Assembly (NCBI RefSeq): GCF_000092925.1
Contig: NC_014217.1
Coordinates: 1,612,001 to 1,676,000, forward strand
DNA from: Ancylobacter novellus DSM 506
GTDB taxonomy: Bacteria; Pseudomonadota; Alphaproteobacteria; Rhizobiales; Xanthobacteraceae
Direction of reading: 5' to 3'
DNA length: 64,000 nucleotides
The notes beneath the pieces were generated by a model, which was not told where the DNA came from, did not search any database, and was given only the letters and a program-made list of their open reading frames with translations. How positions within the stretch are numbered: the first letter of the stretch is position 1; each line of letters opens with the position of its first letter. The position numbers and the translations under genes are program-made. Positions 31,009 through 39,009 of the stretch are shown one piece after another.

Positions 31009-31022
31009 TCAAGTATACAAGA
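31009..31022 (-). promoter_or_regulatory. Candidate MatR operator
   Basis: On the minus strand this reads tcttgtatacttga, with a GTATAC core. It resembles the Rhizobium MatR operator as I remember it (TCTTGTATACACGA), differing at two positions, and fits the FCD-GntR pattern TTGTNNACNN. It lies between divergent matA and matR, 118 bp before the matA start and 56 bp before the matR start. Confidence 0.7.
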
Positions 31023-31077
31023 ACTGCCCTCTTGCATTGCGGCATGGAAGGTGGCTTCCTGCGTGCGGAGGTACGCC

Positions 31078-31743
31078 GTGCGTGGTGAGCAGACGCCGAG
31101 GCTTCGCGAAGCCCTTGAAGAAGACATCGTCTCGGGTCGCTTGCGCCCCGGGCAGAGGCTTGACGAGGCGAGCCTTGCCGAGCGCTTCGGCGTGTCGCGC
31201 ACGCCGATCCGGGAGGCGCTGATCCAGCTGTCCGCCTCCGGTCTCATCGACATGCGACCCCGGCGGGGCGCCTATGTCGCGCTGCTCGGCCCGCGCGAAC
31301 TCGTCGAATCCTTCGAGCTGATGGCGGAGATCGAGGCTTCCTGCGCGCGGCTCGCGGCCCAGCGGCTCGGAGCGGCCGACCGCGCCGCGATCAACGAGGC
31401 GCACGCGGCCTGTTGCGAGGCCGTGGCGGCAGGCGACGACGATGCCTATTACCCGGCCAATGCCCGCTTCCATGCGGCGATTTACACGGCGACAGGAAAC
31501 CGTGTTCTGCGGGCCGAGGCGATACGGCTACAGACGGCGTTGCAGCCCTATCGGCGCCTCCAATTGAAGGTGCCGCGGCGCATAGCGGCATCGCTCGCCG
31601 AGCATGAGGCCATCCTGCAGGCCCTGCTGGCAGGAGATGGTGTCAGCGCCGCCGAGCGGATTCGTGCCCATGTGCTGGTGCAGGGCGAACGATTCATGTC
31701 GCTGCTCGCCGCCTTGCAGGAGGAAACCGAGACGGCCGACTGA
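31078..31743 (+). CDS. matR: GntR-family (FCD) regulator of malonate genes
   Basis: 221 residues from the GTG at 31078, preferred because GGAG lies 7 bases upstream; another GTG at 31051 is in frame. N-terminal winged helix (LREALEEDIVSGRLRPGQRLDEASLAERFGVSRTPIREAL) and C-terminal FCD ligand domain with the metal/ligand histidines in ARFHAAIYTATGN and AEHEAILQALLAGD. It is divergent from matAB-matPQM, with a MatR-like operator between. MatR normally senses malonate or malonyl-CoA. The recognition helix (SRTPIREA) differs from the SRGP type of the three GntR proteins at 39-53 kb. Confidence 0.88.
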   Translation: MRGEQTPRLREALEEDIVSGRLRPGQRLDEASLAERFGVSRTPIREALIQLSASGLIDMRPRRGAYVALLGPRELVESFELMAEIEASCARLAAQRLGAADRAAINEAHAACCEAVAAGDDDAYYPANARFHAAIYTATGNRVLRAEAIRLQTALQPYRRLQLKVPRRIAASLAEHEAILQALLAGDGVSAAERIRAHVLVQGERFMSLLAALQEETETAD

Positions 31744-31765
31744 GCTTGCGCCACGATCGGGCAAG

Positions 31766-32563
31766 CTAGAGAGGTTTTCCGCACAGGAATTCCCCGACAT
31801 GCCGCGCGAACAGGTCGGCACTCGTGCGCGGGTAGAAATGCCCGCCGTCGAGCTCGACGAGCTTCGCGCCGGGTATGGAGCGGGCGATGCGCTCGGACTG
31901 CTCGAAGGGGATCATCGCGTCGTCACGACCGCCCACGACCAGGGCCGGCGCTTCGATGCGACCGAGATCGGCCGCGCGGTCGTAAGCCAGCAACATGCGG
32001 ATGCGGGCCGCCGTCACGGCAAGCGGAGCAAGGGTCTCGTTCGCCCGGCCGGTGGCGGCTTCGAGCTCTTCCTCATGGGCGGCTATCCAGTCCGCGTCAT
32101 AGCCGAGCACATGAGTGAAGGCCTGGTAGATGTCCGCGCGGCCGGCTTCGAGCAGTGCCAGACGCGCTCGGAACAGCGTGCGGAAGCGCGCATCGGGGGA
32201 GGGCCAACTGCCCGAGACAACGACGCTCCCGATCCGCGCCGGCGCGTCCGGCGCCAGGGTCTGGACTACCGTGCCGCCCGTCGAATGGCCGACGAGATGC
32301 GCGCGCGAACAGCCTTCCGCGTCCACGATCGCCAGCACATCCCCGGCGATGGCCTCGATCGTGTAGGGACTATCCGGCCGGTCGCTCCGGCCGGCGCCCC
32401 GGTGATCGACAAGGAGCAGGCGAAATTGTCCTTCGAGCCGGTCGGCAACCGGCTCCCAGAAGCGTCCGTCGCCGCCGAGGCCGGGGATCAGCACCACCGG
32501 CTCGCCCTGGCCGCGCACCTCGTAATGCACGCGGCAGCCGTCGGATGCGGTCATCAGCGGCAT
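31766..32563 (-). CDS. Alpha/beta hydrolase
   Basis: 265 residues. Canonical alpha/beta-hydrolase fold with oxyanion region LIPGLGGDGRFW, nucleophile elbow GHSTGG (Ser94), acid in VVGGRDDAMIP and catalytic His in LDGGHFYPR. It resembles 3-oxoadipate enol-lactonase and RutD-type hydrolases, but the substrate cannot be assigned. It ends just after matR (convergent) and starts next to the proline-racemase remnant on the same strand, with 9 bp between, so the two may once have formed an operon. Confidence 0.85.
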   Translation of the reverse strand: MPLMTASDGCRVHYEVRGQGEPVVLIPGLGGDGRFWEPVADRLEGQFRLLLVDHRGAGRSDRPDSPYTIEAIAGDVLAIVDAEGCSRAHLVGHSTGGTVVQTLAPDAPARIGSVVVSGSWPSPDARFRTLFRARLALLEAGRADIYQAFTHVLGYDADWIAAHEEELEAATGRANETLAPLAVTAARIRMLLAYDRAADLGRIEAPALVVGGRDDAMIPFEQSERIARSIPGAKLVELDGGHFYPRTSADLFARHVGEFLCGKPL

Positions 32564-32572
32564 GACGGATCC

Positions 32573-32850
32573 TCAGATCGGCTGCTCGCCGGTATAGCTC
32601 GGCCAGGTATCGCCGAGCCGATAGCCGTCCGGGAAGGGATCGGTCGGGTCGAGCACATGTGCCGCGCAGGCGGCCGATGAACTCCGTGTCGATCAGCGAA
32701 CGATGGATGAATCGCTCGCCGATCCCGAGCTCGCCGCGCGCATGCAGCACCGCCATGCGGGCACAGGTGCCTGTGCCGCAGGGTGAGCGGTCGTGCCGCC
32801 CGGGCGAGACGATGACCGTGTTCTTCGAACTCGCACCAACATCGAAGTGC
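32573..32850 (-). pseudogene. Proline racemase / 4-hydroxyproline epimerase remnant
   Basis: Two pieces of the C-terminal part of this family are readable in different frames. The first (about 32675-32842) contains NTVIVSPGRHDRSPCGTGTC, holding the second catalytic cysteine, then ARMAVLHARGELGIGERFIH and SLIDTEFIGRL. The second (32573 to about 32664) reads HVLDPTDPFPDGYRLGDTWP followed by SYTGEQPI and stop. About 25 residues normally lie between them; they are missing and the frame shifts. The N-terminal two thirds, with the first catalytic Cys, are gone, replaced by the livF 5' end. Clearly non-functional. The gene would have epimerised hydroxyproline or proline. Confidence 0.85.
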
Positions 32851-32865
32851 AGGAGGCATATCTTG
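32851..32865 (+). promoter_or_regulatory. Shine-Dalgarno and TTG start of the livF fragment
   Basis: AGGAGG at 32851-32856 lies 6 bases before TTG at 32863. This decides the start of the livF remnant (LASQEPSGTSKPLLAVDAIE). Confidence 0.65.
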
Positions 32866-33378
32866 GCCAGCCAGGAGCCATCAGGGACATCGAAGCCGCT
32901 GCTCGCGGTCGACGCAATCGAGTCCGGCTACGGGAGGGTGAAGGTCTTACATGGCATCAGCCTTGAGGTGCTCCCCGGCGAGGTCATCTGCATCATCGGC
33001 CCGAACGGCGCCGGCAAGACGACGCTGCTGCGCACCATCAGCAGGCTGAACAAGGCGACGCGCGGTTCCATCCGCTTCAAGGGCAAGGAGGTCACCGGCC
33101 TCAAGCCGCACCAGGTGGTGCGGCGCGGGCTAGGGCACTGCCCGGAGGGGCGGCGGGTGTTCCAGCTCTCCGTCGAGGAGAATCTCATCACGGGCTATGT
33201 CGCCGGGCGCGGCAAGAGCTTCGCCGAGCTGCGCGACCAGGTCTACGGGCTGTTCCCGATCCTCGGCGAGCGCCGCCACCAGTCGGCCGGCCGGCTTTCG
33301 GGTGGCCAGCAGCAGATGGTCGCCATCGGCCGCGCGCTGATGGGCAGCCCGGAGCTGCTGCTTCTCGACGAGCCTTCG
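32863..33378 (+). pseudogene. livF: Truncated branched-chain amino acid ABC ATPase (livF)
   Basis: The reading frame encodes the first ~172 residues of a LivF-type ATPase: Walker A GPNGAGKTTLLRT, Q-loop region, [16 protein letters not shown] and Walker [10 protein letters not shown]. It then breaks off immediately after Walker B, so the D-loop and H-loop are lost. The frame runs on out of register into SDR DNA and stops at 33444, giving a chimeric 193-residue ORF. At the junction (33373-33378) the bases ccttcg fit both genes, suggesting a deletion through microhomology. The rest of the liv operon is not here. It would have powered uptake of branched-chain or other amino acids. Confidence 0.88.
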
Positions 33379-33727
33379 CCTCGTGGTTCGGCAAGATCGG
33401 CAAGCCGAGCTATGCGGCGTACTCCGCCTCCAAGGCGGCGGTGATCGGCTTCACCCAGGCGCTGGCCGCCGAAGTCGCGCCCCTCGGCGTCAACGTCAAC
33501 GCAGTGTGCCCGGGCTCCATCGTCGGCACGCGGATGCGCGACGATGCCGACCGCATGTCGCGCGAGCAGGGGCTGCCGACGGCCAAGGAGCGCGAGCATC
33601 TCATCCGGTCGGCCGCGTCGGCCTGCCGGATGACATTGCCCGCGTCGTTGCTTTCCTCGCCTCCGACGAGTCCGCCTACATGACCGGCCAGGCGATCAAC
33701 GTCACCGGCGGACTATGGATGAACTGA
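33373..33727 (+). pseudogene. Truncated and frameshifted short-chain dehydrogenase
   Basis: The C-terminal ~115 residues of an SDR. The active-site segment is [20 protein letters not shown] with Tyr and Lys of YxxxK, then [17 protein letters not shown] in the frame of base 33381. After EREHLIR (near 33605) the frame shifts, and the true C-terminus continues in another frame as [20 protein letters not shown], ending TGGLWMN and stop at 33727. The Rossmann N-terminal half (TGxxxGIG) is absent, lost at the fusion with livF. Non-functional. Confidence 0.87.
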
Positions 33728-33797
33728 CCTAGCCCGCTGCGTTGGCGGGGCTGGCCGGGCTGAAAAAACGATCCGCTGAGGCGAAGCTTCTTGAGAT

Positions 33798-34562
33798 TCA
33801 ATTGGATTGTCCGGCGCTAGGGAGCATCGCCGCTTCCGCCAGCCTGCGAGCCTCGTTTTCGGCCTTTTGCGCCGTCTCGCGCCGCTCGCTGTAGCGGCTG
33901 GTGAAGTATTCCGTCCGGTCGCGGGTCAGCAGCGTGAACTTCACCAGTTCCTCCATCACATCCACGACCCGGTCGTAATAGGGAGAGGACTTCATGCGGC
34001 CCGCCTCGTCGAACTCCTGAAACGCCTTCGCGACGGAGGACTGGTTCGGGATGGTCAGCATGCGCATCCAGCGTCCGAGGACGCGCAACGCATTGACCGC
34101 ATTGAACGACTGGGAGCCGCCGCTGACCTGCATCACCGCGAGCGTGCGGCCTTGCGTGGGGCGGATGCCGGCCACCTCCAGCGGTATCCAATCGATCTGG
34201 CTCTTGAAGACGCCCGTGATGGTTCCGTGCCGCTCCGGGCTGCACCACACCTGGCCCTCGGACCATGCTGAAAGAGCGCGAAGCTCCTGCACCTTGGGAT
34301 GATCCGGCGACACGCTGTCGGGCATCGGCAAGCCGCGTGGATCGAAGATGCGCGGCTCGGCGCCCATTCTTCGCAGCAGCCGCGCCGCCTCTTCCACCAG
34401 CAGTCGGCTGTAGGAGCGCTCCCGCAGGGAGCCATACAGCAGCAGGATGCGGGGCGGGTGGGTCGAGGGCTCGCGCCCAGCCAGCTTCCCGTGGTCCGGC
34501 AGATCGAGATGGGCCGAATCCAGGGCGGGGAAGGCGTCATCGGGCGGTGTATCGGACGGCAT
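33798..34562 (-). CDS. arsH: ArsH, NADPH-dependent FMN reductase of the arsenic operon
   Basis: 254 residues. Flavodoxin-like fold with the FMN phosphate loop [21 protein letters not shown], then [20 protein letters not shown] and [18 protein letters not shown], which are ArsH signatures. ArsH oxidises trivalent methylarsenicals to the less toxic pentavalent form and acts as a quinone/azo reductase in vitro. Last gene of the minus-strand ars run, 87 bp after acr3. The N-terminal ~30 residues ([20 protein letters not shown]) are the usual ArsH extension. Confidence 0.93.
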   Translation of the reverse strand: MPSDTPPDDAFPALDSAHLDLPDHGKLAGREPSTHPPRILLLYGSLRERSYSRLLVEEAARLLRRMGAEPRIFDPRGLPMPDSVSPDHPKVQELRALSAWSEGQVWCSPERHGTITGVFKSQIDWIPLEVAGIRPTQGRTLAVMQVSGGSQSFNAVNALRVLGRWMRMLTIPNQSSVAKAFQEFDEAGRMKSSPYYDRVVDVMEELVKFTLLTRDRTEYFTSRYSERRETAQKAENEARRLAEAAMLPSAGQSN

Positions 34563-34649
34563 GGCGAGATCTATGCAGCTTGAAGGGAAGGGCGGGAAGA
34601 CGCAGCCGCAGACGAGAAGCCGGGAACGAGCGGGGCTGGCGCGTCATGG

Positions 34650-35711
34650 TCACGACGGGCGAGGGTCCTGATGCGCCGGGCGGGCGGCGGGACGTCCCTC
34701 GTACCAACCCTTGGACCGATTCACGAGCCAGACCACCGTTAGCATCACCGGCACCTCGATCAGCACGCCGACCACCGTGGCGAGCGCGGCGCCGGACTGG
34801 AAGCCGAACAGGCTGATGGCCGCGGCCACCGCGAGTTCGAAGAAGTTGGAAGCGCCGATCAGCGCCGATGGCCCCGCGACGCAGTGCTGTTCCCCGGACA
34901 GGCGATTGAGCAGATAGGCAAGGCCGGCATTGAAGTAGACCTGAACAAGGATCGGCACCGCCAACAGCCCGATGACCAGCGGCTGGCGGAGGATCTGCTC
35001 GCCCTGAAACCCGAACAGCAGCACCAGCGTTGCGAGGAGGGCGACCAGCGACAGCGGCTGCAGGCGGTCGAGCAGACGGAGCAGGGCGGCCTCGCCGCCA
35101 CGCGCCAACAGGCTGCGGCGCACCGCCTGCGCGAGTATCACCGGCACGAGGATGTAGAGCACCACCGACAGCAGCAGCGTGTCCCACGGCACGGTGATGG
35201 CGGACAGCCCCAGCAGCAGCCCCACGATGGGCGCGAAGGCGAACACCATGATGGCGTCGTTCAGCGCCACCTGCGACAGGGTGAAATGCGGCTCGCCCCT
35301 CGTGAGGTTCGACCAGACGAACACCATCGCGGTGCAGGGTGCGGCGGCAAGGATGATCAGTCCGGCAATGTAGCTGTCGATCTGGTCCGCCGGCAGATAG
35401 GGGCGGAACAGGTAGCCGATGAACAGCCAGCCGAGAGCGGCCATGGAGAACGGCTTCACCGCCCAGTTGACGAACAGCGTGACGCCGATGCCACGCCAAT
35501 GCTGCGCCACCTGACCCAGGGCCGAGAAGTCGATACGCAGCAGCATGGGCACGATCATCAGCCAGATGAGCGCGGCAACGGGCAAGTTGACCTTGGCGAT
35601 CTCGGCCGTTCCGATGATCTGGAACAGGCCGGGAAAGAGATGCCCCAGCGCGACGCCGGCGATGATGCAGAGGCCGACCCACACGGTCAGATAGCGCTCG
35701 AATGTCGTCAT
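34650..35711 (-). CDS. acr3: Arsenite efflux permease, ACR3 family
   Basis: 353 residues with ten membrane helices. ACR3 features are YLTVWVGLCIIAGVALGHLFP at the start, the conserved-cysteine motif AAPCTAMVFVWSNL in helix 4 (the Cys required for arsenite transport) and ALIGASNFFELAVAAAISLFG. It exports As(III), using the proton gradient, across the inner membrane. It follows the arsC-arsN2 fusion with a gap of 6 bp. Also called arsB in many annotations, although it is unrelated to E. coli ArsB. Confidence 0.92.
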   Translation of the reverse strand: MTTFERYLTVWVGLCIIAGVALGHLFPGLFQIIGTAEIAKVNLPVAALIWLMIVPMLLRIDFSALGQVAQHWRGIGVTLFVNWAVKPFSMAALGWLFIGYLFRPYLPADQIDSYIAGLIILAAAPCTAMVFVWSNLTRGEPHFTLSQVALNDAIMVFAFAPIVGLLLGLSAITVPWDTLLLSVVLYILVPVILAQAVRRSLLARGGEAALLRLLDRLQPLSLVALLATLVLLFGFQGEQILRQPLVIGLLAVPILVQVYFNAGLAYLLNRLSGEQHCVAGPSALIGASNFFELAVAAAISLFGFQSGAALATVVGVLIEVPVMLTVVWLVNRSKGWYEGRPAARPAHQDPRPS

Positions 35712-35717
35712 GGTGCC

Positions 35718-36545
35718 TCAGAGCAGGATGCGGCGGGTGAGAAGGGGAGCCGTGCTCGGGCAGAGCGACGCAAATTGCGGCGTCTGCGCCAGGCCCTCGG
35801 GAGCGGCGTCGCTGGGGCCGACTGCGAAGCCCAGCCGTTCGAAGAACGCGGCGGCGGAGGTCGTCAGCGCCCACGCCTTGCGCCCGCCGGCATCGAATGC
35901 CCGGCTCATGAGCAGCAGGACGATGTTGCGCCCGATCCCCGCGCCCCGGGCCGCCGGCACGACGAGGAGCGAGCGCAGAAGTGCGTCTTCGCCGCTCATC
36001 TCGATGCCGGCATAGCCGACCAGCGTGCCGCTGAGCGTCCGGTAGCTGTAGAACCGGCCGGCGGACGACCGAAGATCGTCCGTGGGCAGCCCTACCTCGC
36101 GCAGGGCCTTGGCTAGGCGCGGGTCGCTCGCGGCCACCTGCTCGTCGCGCAGGAACGGGCTGCCGTCGTCCTTGTCGAGGTCGACGTTCGGCAGGACCGG
36201 CAGAAGGTCCAGAACCGTCTCCGAGGGCCGGCACAATTTGACCCCGAGGGGCGTCACGACAATCGGTCGGTTGAGGAGGATGGGATGCTCCGCCACAGCG
36301 GCCAGCAGCGCCGCGTCGTCCAGCGTCGAGTCGTCGAGGCCGAGTTCCTTGAACGGCGTCCCGCGCTCGCGCAGGAGGTTCCGCAGTGGCCAGCCGATGC
36401 GGCTGGCGAGCTGCAGCAGCATGGCCGGCGTCGGCGGTGTCTTCAGATATTCAATGACATGCGGCTCGATGCCGGCATGGCGGATCAGCGCCAGCGTATT
36501 GCGCGACGTGCCGCAGTCGGGATTGTGATAGACAATGATGTCCAT
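35718..36545 (-). CDS. Arsenate reductase (glutaredoxin type) fused to ArsN2-like acetyltransferase
   Basis: 275 residues in two domains. Residues 1-~135 are an ArsC of the glutaredoxin-linked class: IVYHNPDCGTSRNTLALI with the catalytic Cys, PLRNLLRERGTPF, and NRPIVVTPLGVKLCRPSE with the arsenate-binding Arg. Residues ~135-275 are a GNAT acetyltransferase of the ArsN2 type, with LLRSLLVVPAARGAGIGRNI as the acetyl-CoA loop and TTSAAAFFERLGF. ArsN acetyltransferases are linked to organoarsenical resistance, but the ArsN2 substrate is unsettled. It is 5 bp after the other arsC. Confidence 0.9.
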   Translation of the reverse strand: MDIIVYHNPDCGTSRNTLALIRHAGIEPHVIEYLKTPPTPAMLLQLASRIGWPLRNLLRERGTPFKELGLDDSTLDDAALLAAVAEHPILLNRPIVVTPLGVKLCRPSETVLDLLPVLPNVDLDKDDGSPFLRDEQVAASDPRLAKALREVGLPTDDLRSSAGRFYSYRTLSGTLVGYAGIEMSGEDALLRSLLVVPAARGAGIGRNIVLLLMSRAFDAGGRKAWALTTSAAAFFERLGFAVGPSDAAPEGLAQTPQFASLCPSTAPLLTRRILL

Positions 36546-36550
36546 AGCCG

Positions 36551-37093
36551 TCAGGCCACGTCGGGGCGCCGCGCGGTCCCGCCTTCGAGCTGGCCGATCT
36601 CACGCAGTCTTGTGCCCAGTGCGACACCGTCGAGGCTCTTGAGCGGCAGCGCGACGAAGACCGCGATGCGGTTCCTCAGATAGTGGAACGTATCGGCGAA
36701 GGCCGCTTCCTTCTGGATGTCCGATCCCTCGACGGCGGCAGGATCCTCGATGCCCCAATGCGCCGTCATGGGTTGCCCCGGCCATACGGGGCACGCCTCG
36801 CCGGCCGCGTTGTCGCAGACGGTGAAGACGAAATCCATCACCGGGGCATCGGGCGAGGCAAACTCGCTCCATGACTTGGAACGAAAGCCCTCCGCCGGAT
36901 AGCCGAGGCGCTCCAGCGTCTTGAGGGCGATCGGATGCACCGCGCCCTTCGGCTGGCTTCCGGCCGAGAAGGCGCGGAATTTTCCGCTGCCCAGCTTGGT
37001 CAGGATGCTTTCGGCGAGGATGGAGCGCGCCGAATTCCCGGTGCAGAGAAACAGCACATTGTAGACGCGGTCGCTGGTTGTGGCGTCAGTCAT
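36551..37093 (-). CDS. arsC: Arsenate reductase, thioredoxin-linked (LMW-phosphatase-like) ArsC
   Basis: 180 residues from the ATG at 37093; a second start 12 bases upstream is possible. Low-molecular-weight phosphatase fold with P-loop VLFLCTGNSARS (nucleophile Cys plus Cx5R) and the redox cysteines in VCDNAAGEACPVWPG. It reduces arsenate to arsenite in the cytoplasm. Its start overlaps the end of arsR by 8 bp, so it is translationally coupled to the regulator. It is a different enzyme class from the arsenate reductase domain of the next gene, so the operon carries two independent reductases. Confidence 0.92.
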   Translation of the reverse strand: MTDATTSDRVYNVLFLCTGNSARSILAESILTKLGSGKFRAFSAGSQPKGAVHPIALKTLERLGYPAEGFRSKSWSEFASPDAPVMDFVFTVCDNAAGEACPVWPGQPMTAHWGIEDPAAVEGSDIQKEAAFADTFHYLRNRIAVFVALPLKSLDGVALGTRLREIGQLEGGTARRPDVA

Positions 37094-37454
37094 GGACAGG
37101 CTCACTGTCAGTCGTTGCGGGAGGGCAGCAGGGCGAAAGTTCCGCGAGCAGCGGCGCGCATACCTCCGGCCGCCCCGCGCAGCAGTTCTGCACGAGGAAG
37201 CTCGCGAGCTCGCTCACGGCCGCAAGATGGGCGCGATAGATGATCGTTCGGCTTTGACGTTCGGCGCCGATGAGGCCCGCGCGCGTGAGCACGGCGAGGT
37301 GCGTCGACATCGTGTTATGCGGCACCGCCAGCCGGCGCGCGACTTCGCCCGCGGGCAAGCCGTGGGGTTCCTGCTCGATCAGCAGTCGGAAGACGTCGAG
37401 GCGGGTCGACTGCGCGAGCGCGGCGAAGGCGAGAATGGCTCTCTCTTGGTCCAT
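37086..37454 (-). CDS. arsR: ArsR-family arsenite-responsive repressor
   Basis: 122 residues. Winged helix-turn-helix (GLPAGEVARRLAVPHNTMSTHLAVLTRAGLI). The E. coli-type CVCDL sensor is missing; instead the C-terminal helix carries Cys91, Cys92 and Cys99 in QNCCAGRPEVC, like the Acidithiobacillus AfArsR type, plus a further Cys109-Cys110 pair. First gene of the ars operon. A 12-bp inverted repeat overlaps its start codon. Confidence 0.92.
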   Translation of the reverse strand: MDQERAILAFAALAQSTRLDVFRLLIEQEPHGLPAGEVARRLAVPHNTMSTHLAVLTRAGLIGAERQSRTIIYRAHLAAVSELASFLVQNCCAGRPEVCAPLLAELSPCCPPATTDSEPVHD

Positions 37455-37479
37455 GTGTCGAGAATAGTCGACACATGGA
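37450..37479. promoter_or_regulatory. Perfect 12-bp inverted repeat over the arsR start (operator)
   Basis: Arms tccatgtgtcga (37450-37461) and tcgacacatgga (37468-37479) are exact reverse complements with a 6-base spacer gaatag. The left arm contains the arsR ATG (37452-37454). Position and symmetry fit an ArsR dimer site that would block both transcription and the ribosome-binding region. Confidence 0.82.
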
Positions 37480-37552
37480 GATGATTCAAGCGCGACGTCG
37501 TGAATCCGAAGAATGGCAGCACCCTTCCGGGTGCCGCCAATTTGCTTGCCGT

Positions 37553-38989
37553 CTAGCCGGCCACGGCTTCGAGTTGGTCGACCTCCGCCGCCGACAGCAG
37601 GTTCATGAGCCGCGCGATGTCCGCGCCGGTGTCGAGGCTGCGGGCGAGGGCGAGGACCTCCTTCTGCGCCCGCTCGTCCAGCACGCCTTCCGCGCACATG
37701 TGGAACTTGCCGTCCAGATCGGCATCGCTGATGGGGTTCAGAGGTCCGCCGCGATAGCGCTCGTCGGCCCACTGCACGAGGGTGCGCCCGTCCTTGGTCT
37801 CCACCTCGATGCGCGACCGTATGAGGTCGTAGCCAAGCGCGTCGATTTCCGGATCACCGACCACGTCGGTGCGCGCCTGGAGGTCCTGCATCGCCGGGCC
37901 GGCGACGAAAGCGTCCTCGAATTCGTGATGACTGGCGCGGCGGCGCAGCACGATCATCGCCAGCAGCGCCGGCATGGAGAACTTCGCCTGGAGGTGGTTG
38001 CGGGCGATCGGGTAACGGATCGGCTCGATAATGTTCTTGCCGGCGAAGAAGCGGATGCGGGCAACCTCGTCCGGCTTCAGGTCATGGTCGAGCACCAGCT
38101 TGAGCATGGCGTCCATCGACTGGTGCGTGAGGATGCCGGACGGGTAAGGCTTGATCGACACGCCGGGGCTGACGATGGTCAGCGGCGCGCCGAAGCCCTG
38201 CGCCGCCTTGGCCGGATCGAAGCCCTCGCCCATCACCGAGAAGAACCCCCACGGGCCGTCGAGCGCGGTCGGATCGGCATCGAAGCCGCGCGCGGCCAGC
38301 AGCGCGGCGGTGACGCCGTTCTCGCTGGCCCGGCCGACATGCAGCGGCTTGGTCATGGTGCCGAAATTGACCCGAATGCCGGCCGCAAGGCTCGCGGCGA
38401 TGCCCAGCGCATGAGCGAGGCGCGGGCCGGTCAGCCCGAGAAGCTTCGCCGCGGCGACGCAGGCGCCGAAGGTGCCGACCGTGCCGCTCGAATGGTGTCC
38501 ACGCCGATAGTGGATCGGCAGCATCCATTCGGAGATCTTGCACTCCACCTCGAAGCCGAGTTGGAAGGCCAGCATGATCTCGCGCCCGTCACGCTGCCCG
38601 AACATGTTCGCGACCATGAGCGCTGCGGTCAGCGGCGGAACGGTCGGATGCGTCAGCAGGCCGTAGACATGCGCGGGATCGTGCGAGACCTGCGTGTCGT
38701 CCCAGTCATGCGCGTGACCGGCCGTGCCCCAGACGCGCGCGGCGAGGGGAGCCGGGACTCGCCGCTTGCCGGCGGCCGGCAGCGGCGCGTCGGCGCGTCC
38801 GCCCTGATCGAGCGCGTCCTCGATCAGGATGCGTACGGAAGGCTCCCGGCTGCCGGCGAGATAAAGACCCAGGGCATCGACGATGCAGCGACGGCCAATG
38901 TCCAACGCCTCGGCCGGAAGGTCGTCATAGGTCGTCGTCTCGACGAACCGAAGCGTGGCGCTGGTGATGCCGGTCTCGGCAGCGTTCAT
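37553..38989 (-). CDS. MmgE/PrpD family protein (first copy)
   Basis: 478 residues from the ATG at 38989, with GGAG 8 bases upstream; the GTG at 38998 has no room for a ribosome site. MmgE/PrpD proteins include 2-methylcitrate dehydratase, cis-aconitate decarboxylase and iminodisuccinate epimerase, all acting on polycarboxylates. Signatures seen: HAHDWDDTQVSHDPAHVYG with catalytic-type Asp and His, LGFEVECKISEW, and SPGVSIKPYPSGILTHQSMD. It is similar along its length to the second copy at 54.3 kb. It follows a GntR gene by 20 bp. Exact reaction unknown. Confidence 0.85.
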   Translation of the reverse strand: MNAAETGITSATLRFVETTTYDDLPAEALDIGRRCIVDALGLYLAGSREPSVRILIEDALDQGGRADAPLPAAGKRRVPAPLAARVWGTAGHAHDWDDTQVSHDPAHVYGLLTHPTVPPLTAALMVANMFGQRDGREIMLAFQLGFEVECKISEWMLPIHYRRGHHSSGTVGTFGACVAAAKLLGLTGPRLAHALGIAASLAAGIRVNFGTMTKPLHVGRASENGVTAALLAARGFDADPTALDGPWGFFSVMGEGFDPAKAAQGFGAPLTIVSPGVSIKPYPSGILTHQSMDAMLKLVLDHDLKPDEVARIRFFAGKNIIEPIRYPIARNHLQAKFSMPALLAMIVLRRRASHHEFEDAFVAGPAMQDLQARTDVVGDPEIDALGYDLIRSRIEVETKDGRTLVQWADERYRGGPLNPISDADLDGKFHMCAEGVLDERAQKEVLALARSLDTGADIARLMNLLSAAEVDQLEAVAG

Positions 38990-39009
38990 GAAGTCCACTC
39001 CTTAAGAAG

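Noticed and set aside
33731..33761. Hairpin with an A run after the SDR remnant
   Set aside because: Only 6 bp of outer stem with a messy loop, and the A run is on the wrong side for an arsH terminator.
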